A DNA stretch of 64,000 bases, from NCBI GenBank assembly GCA_027422505.1, contig JAPQWV010001624.1, positions 1 through 64,000 of the forward strand, in the 5' to 3' direction. The notes under the pieces were generated by a model. It was not told where the DNA came from and made no database searches. It saw only the letters and a list, made by a program, of their open reading frames with translations. Of this stretch, positions 55,791 through 64,000 are shown one piece after another. Each line of letters opens with the position of its first letter. The first letter of the stretch is position 1. The stretch is from Craterostigma plantagineum (Eukaryota > Streptophyta > Magnoliopsida > Lamiales > Linderniaceae). The position numbers and the translations under genes were made by a program.

Positions 55791-57799
55791 TGTTGAGGTA
55801 TATGTCCTAGATCCCGTACGGGGACTGGGAGTACGAGGGCAATTTGCTAATGTGTAGTGTTTAGTGATGTAATTTGATTACTTCTATTAATGGAATGACT
55901 TTATTTACCATTAATTATTATTGAATGAATAAATTAAAAGGCAAAGTATTAGTTAGTCTAAAGATTTCACCTTGCAGTCTGGGTGGATAAGACAAATTAA
56001 TAAAACCCAAATATTGGCAGTTCAGTTACTGATTCTGTGGGGACAGAGAGGGGCACCAGTAAGCTGAGATACTGTAATATTAAAATATTCCATAAGTCTA
56101 AGTCTCCAGTAGGGTGACTGGAATGACACGTACGACTTGTTTGTCGATGGGTCCAATATGGTTGTGCCAACCGTTCACTTGGGAAGTGGGAGCCCGTAAA
56201 ATGATACAAGATGAATCAGGGGATTATCTGTATTTGGACACTGACTCGTAATCGAACGATCACATGCTTGGATTGTCCTTGATCGAACGATTGATTGTAG
56301 TAGTATGCGTGAACCTTAGACCGAAAGGGTTAACTTGGGTTGATCTTGAGGTCTTGACTTGTCACTAGTTTGCTAGGCCCGTCTTGAAGGTGGCATGGGT
56401 CAGCGGCGAAATGCGGTCTTGACTTTTCGATGTGATTGTCGGTTGAACCGCGGAGCGCGATTTACGGTCTCGATTAAATTCGAGGTTAACGTCCTATGGC
56501 AAGTTTAATGTGCGGGAATTTATCCAAGTCTCTGGCCAGAGCATATAACTGACTCATGATAGTCGTGGAGTGTAGTTTCAGAACTTTCACCGACATAAAC
56601 GACATAGAGTCGAGTTATATAAGTTTGACTATGTGTGACTTTCACTCGACCGGGACAAACGTAAAGGGTTTATACGTATGACGAAAATCTACAGTCGGTT
56701 CGTGGATTATGATTAGATCAAATTCGTACTTAACTTGGGATTTGTTCGGTACCACGGGGATGGCTAGGTGAATACCGAACTCCAAGATACCTCCTGGGCC
56801 GGTTGAGACGAACCAAGAGAGTCGGGCTTAAAAGGGCAACCGATACAACGTCGTCATCAGAGAGAGACAAGGCTAGGTCCTAGATTGTGACATTAGGGTT
56901 TGGGGCTTGGCCAAAGCCTTGATCGGCCGAAAATACTAAGTTTGACTAGTGAGGGGTAAAATGGTATTTTCACCTCACGATATATTTTTGAAATAAAATA
57001 TTTGATATTGAATATTTAGTATATGATTTAAATTAGATTTAGATCTTTATTATTTTCTTAGAGAAATAATATTAGATAATGTATATCGGATATATATATA
57101 TAAGTTTCGAATTTTTATTAGATAAAATTTCGAAAATTATTAAATATATTTATATTGGATATTATATATTTAAAATATACTAAATATGGTATTTTAATTA
57201 ATTAAGGTATTGGATATTTAATTAATTAAATATAATGTTTGAATTTTGAATTCATTACTTGGTAAAACGAAGACTTGGTAAAAGGGGAGGTTTGAGGATT
57301 TTTCTCCATCCATCATAACCTATTTTTGGCTAATCCTAAGAGGTATAAAGAAGGATTTTCGAGATCCTAAAGTGGAAGATAATTTTTCGAAATACAAGCA
57401 AGAGAGAGTAAAACCTAAGAGTTTTCTCCTCTCACCACTTTCTCTCTCGCACTCTCTCTCTCAGGGGCAGCAAGCAGTCCGTTCTTGGCCTAGCCGCACA
57501 TGCAAGAACAGCTGCGACGTTAGTAAGGTGCCGGCTTGACGATCTTGCGCAAAGAAGGCGTCCCGTTCGTGTGCTTTTGGCGTAGGAGAGGGACACTACG
57601 CCTCGGGGATTCGAAGGATTCGAAGCTAGCCATCGTTAAGAGATTTCAACAAGGAATCATGGCTGATCTCTTATCTCTTTATGTCAATACGTTCTCGTGT
57701 TTGTTGCCGAGCGATCTTGGATAGGCGGGAAACCTCGTGAGATTTTAAAATTCCGCCGTTCTAGGAACGTGGGTCCAGGGCCCTCGGGAATTCCCAACA
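55791..57799 (+). repeat. Copia-B 5' LTR, right copy
   Basis: 2009 bp, TGTTGAGGTATATG...GGAATTCCCAACA, nearly identical to 23371-25380 and clearly more different from 8731-10573. This shows the arm duplication is younger than the insertion of Copia-B. Confidence 0.93.
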
Positions 57800-57812
57800 G
57801 TGGTATCAGAGC

Positions 57813-59460
57813 AATAGGCTCGGTTAAAGTCACGGGACTATGACAAAAGGCCACGAAAAACCCGAAAGCCTTAGCCGCGCACATGGCGCACACGGCGCCC
57901 AGGCAGCCCGCGCGCGGGGCCAGTGGGGCTGCGTCGAGTCGCATGCGAAGCGCGACTCAGGGCGGGCTGCACGCAGCTTGAGGCCTGCTCCTAGCCGTGC
58001 GCATGGTGCGCATGACACACGGGCAGCCAGCGCGCAAGGCACGCTGGGTGCGCGACTCAAAACGAGCTGGCCGCGGGCGTACCGCCTCGCATAGGGCTGA
58101 CCGCACGTGGGGTATGCGGCACAAGAGGCACGGGCTGCACACATGGGTGCACGCAGTGCACGGGAAAGCCGCGTGTGGATGCACGGAAATTAGGTATGAC
58201 TGTGCGCGTGTGTGCGAGCTGTGCTAGGCTAAGAGCGCACGCGGATCGCGGCTGGCCGCATGGTGCGCGCGGCACGAGGCTGGCAGGTCGCATGGCGCGA
58301 GCATCCTCGACACAGGCCCGATGGGCCTGGTCTAGGCCATCCTACGACGCAAGATACATTTGCTAGGCCCGGACCATTTAAAAGCCAAAATTCGATTTAG
58401 GCTCGGAAATGTGTTGAATTTGTCGTGATGCATGTTATTTGAATAACGTGGTGATTGATTGGGGATTAGGTTATGGTTTTTGCCGGGTGATATGTTAAGG
58501 GTGACAAGGTCCCCCCGGGTTGTACTTTACAGTTTTCATTAGATAAGACGGACGGTTTTTTAGGGATAGATTCCCCGTCACATGCTATTGTAGTTATGTT
58601 ATGACGGTCGTACGAGTGTCGATCGAGAGGAACCCGAACGAACGAGCTGGTAGCCGAAGCGTCCTTTCGAGCAAAGCCCGAAGACGTAGAGTGTTATTGT
58701 CTTGTACAATTAGGATAAAACTAGAAATATACCCGATCTTTCACATTTACTTTAATAGTTTGAAACTAGGTTTACTATTAAAGTCCATTATGTGCGTGTT
58801 GGTTTCGAATGTGATAATGTGCATAATGTGCTCGTGTTAAAACTGTGAGGATTCTCCCGAGGTTAGACCTTTAATATCAAGTGAGTAAAGGGGCTAGGCT
58901 CCTGTCTTCTATCAAGTCAAAAATGTTACGACTTAGGGGTACGGTTGCGGTTGACCGAGTTACGGTGCCAAAACCCTTGCCTTTGCGTGAACGAGTTTGG
59001 ATGCAATTATGAATTGCCACTCACCGACCACTCTTCACCCTCTAATAAAGAGTTATCCTACGGGGGATGAAGTTCACGGAAAAGTGGAAGGTGAGCAGGA
59101 CGTTGATAGGTTGCACTTGGACAGTCATTCCCAATATGATCCGAGTTACGGCTGAGGGACCCTGGCTGAGACGAAGATGTTGAATCTTCTGTGTGACAGA
59201 AACGTCTGGGGCACGATCTCGGCTAACCAAACGAGCCAATAAGCTGTTAAGTTGAGGCTAGTTTGTAGTAGCCCGGGGAACTCAACGCCACTATGAAACA
59301 ACTCAACAAGGTTTCCGAAATGCCTAGCGGGAGAAAGGGTTTTGAGAAAAATAGTGGGAGTCAGACAAAAATTTAAAGTCCTAATTTAGTCTGATTAAAC
59401 ACTACAAATCATAACTATCTGCTTATTTTCTGCACTTTATTTTCTTCTCTATTAGTTAAG
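57813..59460 (+). other. Copia-B leader, right copy
   Basis: Mirror of 21751-23357, including the GC-rich block (57840-58340) with an extra ~45 bp near 58210-58260. Frames in the GC-rich block are compositional and not counted as genes. Confidence 0.55.
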
Positions 59461-59522
59461 ATGACAAACCCATTAATTACACTCTTGGAGAAACATTGTT
59501 TGGTGGGACTGAACTATGTAGA
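59461..59522 (+). pseudogene. Copia-B gag N-terminus, right copy
   Basis: ATG 59461 followed by the same 20 or so codons as 21750-21689, ending in the gypsy TSD gtaga (59518-59522). Confidence 0.88.
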
Positions 59523-61061
59523 TGATCGACACGTGGTGTGTGAATGAAAAGTGCGACAAGTAATAATTAAAACGAATACCTAATTACTATCACCGACGTG
59601 CGATAGGCAGTGGACCTATCGTGTGTAGTGCAGTAAAGTGAGTAGACGAGTATCGAACACAAGGAATAAATCAAGTACTAGTAGTGACCTATCGACTCGA
59701 TATTTAGCCTAAATAAAATACGCCGGTGGTGTTACGGACTATCCTAACAGATTACTCCTAAATCAATGAGAGACTAAAAGAATACGCCTAAACTGGTGAA
59801 AACTTTCAGATAATAGAGATGTGCTCGGGATTCGAATCCGGCTAGGTACTATCGATTAAGACAATGAATTCTCGCTCCTACGTGATTCTGACTAGAACGC
59901 AGTAATTTCCAACCCGCTCACGAGTTTGCTGTCGCCCTAAATGCTCGTGGGGATCTAAGGTTCAGTAATTACTAAAGGCGAGGATCGAGTATTTGCTTTC
60001 GCCCTATACTCGAATCCTATCTTCTACGAATGGCCTAATCGTTGTTTAGCTGTCGCCGTAAACGATTTTCCACACGATCACTTTAACAGATAGACATATT
60101 AAAGCGACGAAACAATTTCATAGACAGATAAAAAGTCATAAACACGAGTCACGATTAACACATGTCTTAATTACGAAATATCCTAGCGTTCATCTAATCC
60201 CAAACACATAGGGGATTTAGCTACGCATAATTGACGGGAAACAACGAAAGAAATAAGAAACGAAGAAGAGGAATTCATGATCTCGAATACTGATGATCGG
60301 GATGGTGGCACGGATGAATCTTCGTTCTGCATTCAATTTGGCGTGATTGCATCGTTGATCCGTCTCTCGCGCTTCTCCAATGGAATTATGCGTTTCTGGC
60401 GTCTGTAATTCGTCTCTTATGAGTTAGGGTTGATATCTGGTGAGAATCCCCCTTTTCGGGATCGAAATCGGGCTTTTATAGTGAAATTTGACACGGTCAC
60501 GGCCTGGGACAAGATAGGTCACGGCCGTGACACTCTCGGGGCAAAAATGAGCTCACTACCGTTCGTCACGGCCTGGTGCAGTAGTGTCACGGCCGTGACC
60601 CCCTCAACAGCTTTGCAGCAGTTTCGTATTTCTCTCAGATGGAGGGGTAAACGATGTCCGATTGACATGAAATTTTAACCATAGATAGAAAATTCGCCAA
60701 TCTTGATTCTGACCAAAAGAATTCTCAATCCAAGGTCTGGATTGAGAGATATGAATTTTCTAATGCTGCTGCTATGGGTCACGGCCTGGTGCAAGTGTCA
60801 CGGCCGTGACCATCTTCAGTCTAACTCTCTGCCAAGTGTCAGGGCCAGGTGCACTATGTGTCACGGCCGTGACCTTCACCAGTTTTCATCGTTTTCGTGC
60901 CGTTTTGCCTCGTTTTCGCTCCTTTTCGCCCGAAACTTGTCCTAAAGCCTTATAATACCAAAACAAGCAGAAATAGGGTTAATAAGTGCATAAAATGACT
61001 ACGAAAACTCTATTATGAGCCAATTAAATACTATGATAAACGTACTACGATACGTTTATCA
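59523..61061 (-). repeat. Gypsy 3' LTR, right copy
   Basis: TGATCGACACG...ACGTTTATCA, 1539 bp, same length as 20150-21688. It contains the palindromic GTCACGGCCGTGAC array (60495-60875) and the terminal 10-bp inverted repeat (61035-61060). Confidence 0.93.
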
Positions 61062-62650
61062 AAGCTCCCCACACTTAAGCATTTGCTTGTCCTCAAGTAA
61101 ATTAGAAGTCAGAAAAGGCATCAGATCAAGATAACGGCACGATTGTTCGCAATTTATCAACAAAGCTAGAAAGCACAAAACGGAATCAAGCAAACAATCA
61201 TGGACATCGCACTAATGACTTGCACTTGTTGACCTAAACTTCCTTTGCACTGCCAATCGAGACTATACCTCACAGGGATTCGCTCAAATCACTCAGTGTA
61301 TAGGTTAACATATAGTGAATCACTCAAATCGTGCACTAGTCCGACCCCTACCATAGGCTTGCAAGCTAATCGCATATCTACTACTTAAAGTGGCAAGCAT
61401 AAATCTGAGGATCTTCTTGGGTCTTCTCGGGTCAAATAATAATGACTTGACAAGCATAGATATTGAACACGTAATCTTAAAGCTAGGACACATAAGCGAA
61501 AATTCAAAGAATATAGCATGATCAAATTGATAGTCACATGCCCCAACATAAGACTCAACATTCTCGCTCCGAAATCCTAGACTTTTCTGCCCGACCCCTG
61601 TCAACTCAGTTCCCTTTCATTTTCTGCCCTTTCCCCTTAATTACGCTCTAGTGTACTGCCCTTATTCCCTAAAACATCAAGGTTCGGTTTTTGTCGCAAA
61701 GAATACATCGTCACAGCTAATGCCGTGTACCTAGGGATACTTATTACCAAAACCAAAATGCTTATGAAAGGGATCAGGTCATTTCAGAAAACGGTCAAGT
61801 CAGGGGCGAGTCATATCACGAATAGCAGAGAAGAACATCAAATCATACACTGAAATAGTAACTCTCAAGTTCGACTTCTGCTCTATTCTAATGAATTTGG
61901 GTTCATATAATCTCTGGAGGCTTATATGGGTCAAGGGCATTTCATATCATACGAGGTAAGCAACGAATAGGCTCAGGCTCAAAGTGGCTAACTAGTGGGG
62001 TTAGTCATGGTGGGGAATTTTGGCTCTGGACTTAATTCCTAATGCCCTCATCATCTTCACACTAACACACCAAAACCAGTTTCAACACGCATCAGACAGG
62101 CAAGTTCTAGAGAGATGTAGACTAGGAACGTCACACAACCAAGAAAAATGAGCATAAGCTCGTCAGGCTCAAACTCTCACATGAAACAGGGTTATGTGTA
62201 CGAATCTCTCAAAACAGTGCTATATCTATTCAGGCAAACATGATTCAATCAGTCATGCATATCCTAATTGCTCACAAGGATTTCATAACATGCAAACCAA
62301 CTCGAGATAAACGCAAACAATCATGCCTGATTTTAATAATTCATGCCTTTCTAACAAAATTGATAGCTCACGGACACGTCATAAAAAAATTTCACGCACA
62401 TTCTCACGGACACGACATAAAAAAATTTCACGTACATTCTCAACCTAAATTCCCCTCCCCACACTTAAGCCGTACGTTGTCCTCAACGTAAAAATTGAAT
62501 AAACGAAAGGGAAAAGTAGGTGTAAGAGAACGAAACTTCCCTGACGGAAAATATTGACGTGGTCGTGACTAGACGCGTGATGGTTGTCATATCGTGACTC
62601 GTGATGCCTGACATGACTAAAAGGAAAACTAAACGTAACAGAAAAACATG
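61062..62650 (-). other. Gypsy non-coding 3' region, right copy
   Basis: Mirror of 18500-20149 with both purine-tract motifs (about 61064-61096 and 62455-62490 on the plus strand as complements). No pol motif seen. Confidence 0.6.
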
Positions 62651-62689
62651 AATTGTAATAATAATAGGCATAATAAAAATACTAGATAG

Positions 62690-63440
62690 ATAAACCTGGG
62701 TTGCCTCCCAAGAAGCGCTTCCTTTACCGTCTTTAGCCGGACGTGCTTTCTTCGCTTAGGTGGCTGGAAGTCGAGGTACAGCATATCTTTTCTGCTTAAG
62801 TTTTCCTCGCCTACATCCATACCTTGGCGGTGTCTCCTTTCGTCGGGCAGCGATTTCAACTCTAGTGGCGTTCGCTCCTCGACTGGGCTCTTGTCCTTAA
62901 CTTCTTTGCTGCTCTCGTCGATGGTTATGATGGGTTCGTCGATCTCCTCCCCACACTTATCGATTTCCATAATCGTGTGCCTATCATGCTTGCTGACCTG
63001 TGACAGACCTTGCACAGAAAAGAGAAAATCGCGCTCAAAGACATCTAAGAAATAGCATTTATCATCTTGCTCGTTGCTCTTTTTCATCGAATCAGCCATA
63101 TTGAATATAACTTTTTCGCCGTCTACTGTCAAGGTTAATGTTCCATTCCTAACATCTATCATGGTCTCGCATGTAGCTAAGAATGGTCTACCTAGAATTA
63201 ATGGAACATTTTCATCCTCGTCCATGTCTAAGATCACAAAATCAGCAGGGACAACGAACTTATTGACCTTAACTAGAACATCTTCGATAACACCTAGAGG
63301 GTATTTTAATGATCTATCGGCCAGTTGAATACTCATTCTAGTGGGTCGTGGTTCACCTAATTCTAAACGCTTAAACATGGAGTACGGCATTAAATTTATA
63401 CTAGCACCTAGATCAGCTAAAGCATGCCAACAACTAAATC
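62690..63440 (-). pseudogene. Gypsy protease and tail, right copy
   Basis: Same domain as 17747-18500: LADRSLKYPLGVIEDVLVKV, then VPLILGRPFLATCETMIDV and the EALLGRQPRF end. The DLGAS codons are at about 63402-63416. One substitution near VPADF (Leu in the left arm, Val here). Confidence 0.8.
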
Positions 63441-64000
63441 ACCTATCAAACAAGGAATAGTAAAACTCCCTGGGTCCTTGAGCTTTTTCGGTATCTTGCT
63501 CTGGAGTATCGCTGAGCACTCTCCTCGTAGGTATACCGTGGAGACGTTCGAGATTCCGTCGATTCGTCAGCAAGTCCATCAGGAACTTAACGAAACTGGG
63601 CATCTGCACAATAGCTTCAATAAACGGTAAGTTAATATGTAATTCTTTGCACATACCGATAAATCTGCCAATTAGCGCCTCGTCTTTGTCCTTCTTCAAC
63701 CGTGCTGGATAGGGAATCTTCGTCTGGTACGGCATCACTGGTCGCCGCTCATTCTCCCTCGCTTTTTCTATTTTGGGTGCAGCCTCCTCTTTTTAGGTTG
63801 AACATTCTCTTTTTCAGGTGTAGCTCCCCTCAACGATGGCTTGAAGCTTCGCTGGCCACCTTGGTAATTGCCCATATAGTCTACGTGCTCCAGCGGCTGC
63901 CCAAGTTGGCATTCTGATGTCTCGTGGGCTGCGCCACAAATTTCGCACAATGGCACGTAAGACGTGTGCTGCGTCGATGCGATGGTGGCCAGGGCGTTCA
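63441..64000 (-). pseudogene. Gypsy gag C-terminal part, right copy, with internal deletion
   Basis: HINLPFIEAIVQMPSFVKFL and one MPYQTKIPYPARLKKDK unit are present. Then, at about 63828-63835, the sequence jumps to the Cys-rich CEICGAAHETSECQ region: about 590 bp (left-arm 16761-17349), including the coiled coil and the first PYQ unit, are missing. The short direct repeat at the joint is minimal. The window ends upstream of this. Confidence 0.8.

Larger units (their letters stand above)
41364..64000 (-). repeat. Right arm of the giant inverted repeat
   Basis: The reverse-complement counterpart of 16601-39831. Differences from the left arm: no 45-bp duplication in the Copia-C LTR, a deletion of about 125 bp in the SIRE 5' LTR near 43190, an extra ~45 bp in the Copia-B leader near 58210-58260, a deletion of about 590 bp in the gypsy gag near 63828, and many single-base indels, often in short homopolymers. 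It continues beyond the window. Confidence 0.93.
55791..64000 (+). mobile_element. Copia-B, right copy (partial in window)
   Basis: 5' LTR 55791-57799, primer site TGGTATCAGAGC at 57801-57812, leader 57813-59460, gag start 59461-59522, then the inserted gypsy element to the window end. Orientation and breakpoints mirror the left arm; the rest of the element, if present, lies past 64000. Confidence 0.9.
59523..64000 (-). mobile_element. Non-autonomous gypsy element, right copy (partial in window)
   Basis: Minus-strand mirror of the left-arm element: 3' LTR 59523-61061, non-coding 3' region, protease, C-terminal gag, then the window ends inside gag. It differs by a ~590-bp deletion in gag. Confidence 0.9.

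Noticed and set aside
16601..64000. Two independent insertions of the same elements in opposite orientation
   Set aside because: All five elements share identical insertion points and TSDs in both arms, including an insertion inside an insertion; only duplication of the finished stack explains this.

Overview
The window looks like heterochromatic, transposon-packed plant (probably eudicot) nuclear DNA. Reasons: nested Ty1/copia and Ty3/gypsy LTR retrotransposons with initiator-Met-type and Athila-type primer sites, SIRE-type copia elements with a third ORF, a pogo/Emigrant-like MITE, hAT-like and tRNA-SINE-like debris, and stop codons whose base changes fit decay of methylated cytosine. No intact host gene was found; the only possible host remnant is a short exon-like stretch near 2.6-3.0 kb. 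The species cannot be named from what is visible. LAYOUT: 1-2333 is the decayed 3' half of a copia element (integrase, a stub of reverse transcriptase, RNase H, probable LTR). 3476-5510 is the 3' end of a SIRE-like copia element on the minus strand. 5511-8730 is AT-rich debris holding a 1.8-kb terminal-inverted-repeat element and two tRNA-like SINE heads. From 8731 onward the window is one nested stack of elements, most of it present twice as a giant inverted repeat. NESTING, supported by target-site duplications (TSDs): Copia-C (TSD aatac) was hit in its gag by a ~0.64-kb hAT-like element (8-bp TSD about gctgccac), which was hit by a SIRE copia element (TSD caatg). Copia-B (TSD aaata) inserted one base from the Copia-C 5' end and was itself hit in its gag by a non-autonomous Athila-like gypsy element (TSD tctac). 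The stack was then duplicated in inverted orientation. The left arm is about 16,601-39,831 and the right arm 41,364-64,000, with the right arm running off the window. They surround a 1.5-kb asymmetric spacer. INTERPRETATION: both arms carry the same insertions at the same bases, so the inverted duplication is younger than every nested insertion. The right arm keeps the complete inner end of Copia-C (3' LTR end plus TSD) while the left arm is cut inside that LTR, so the right arm keeps the ancestral inner end and the left looks like the derived copy. Arm-specific deletions, a tandem duplication and many one-base indels show the arms have begun to diverge, unless part of that is consensus error. 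Coding regions belong to the elements (gag, protease, integrase, reverse transcriptase, RNase H and the SIRE third ORF), and nearly all carry stops or frameshifts. The notable features are the >22-kb-arm palindrome, which could give very long hairpin RNA, the gag-protease-only gypsy element with palindromic enhancer-like repeats in its LTR, and the recurrent CAG-to-TAG stops.
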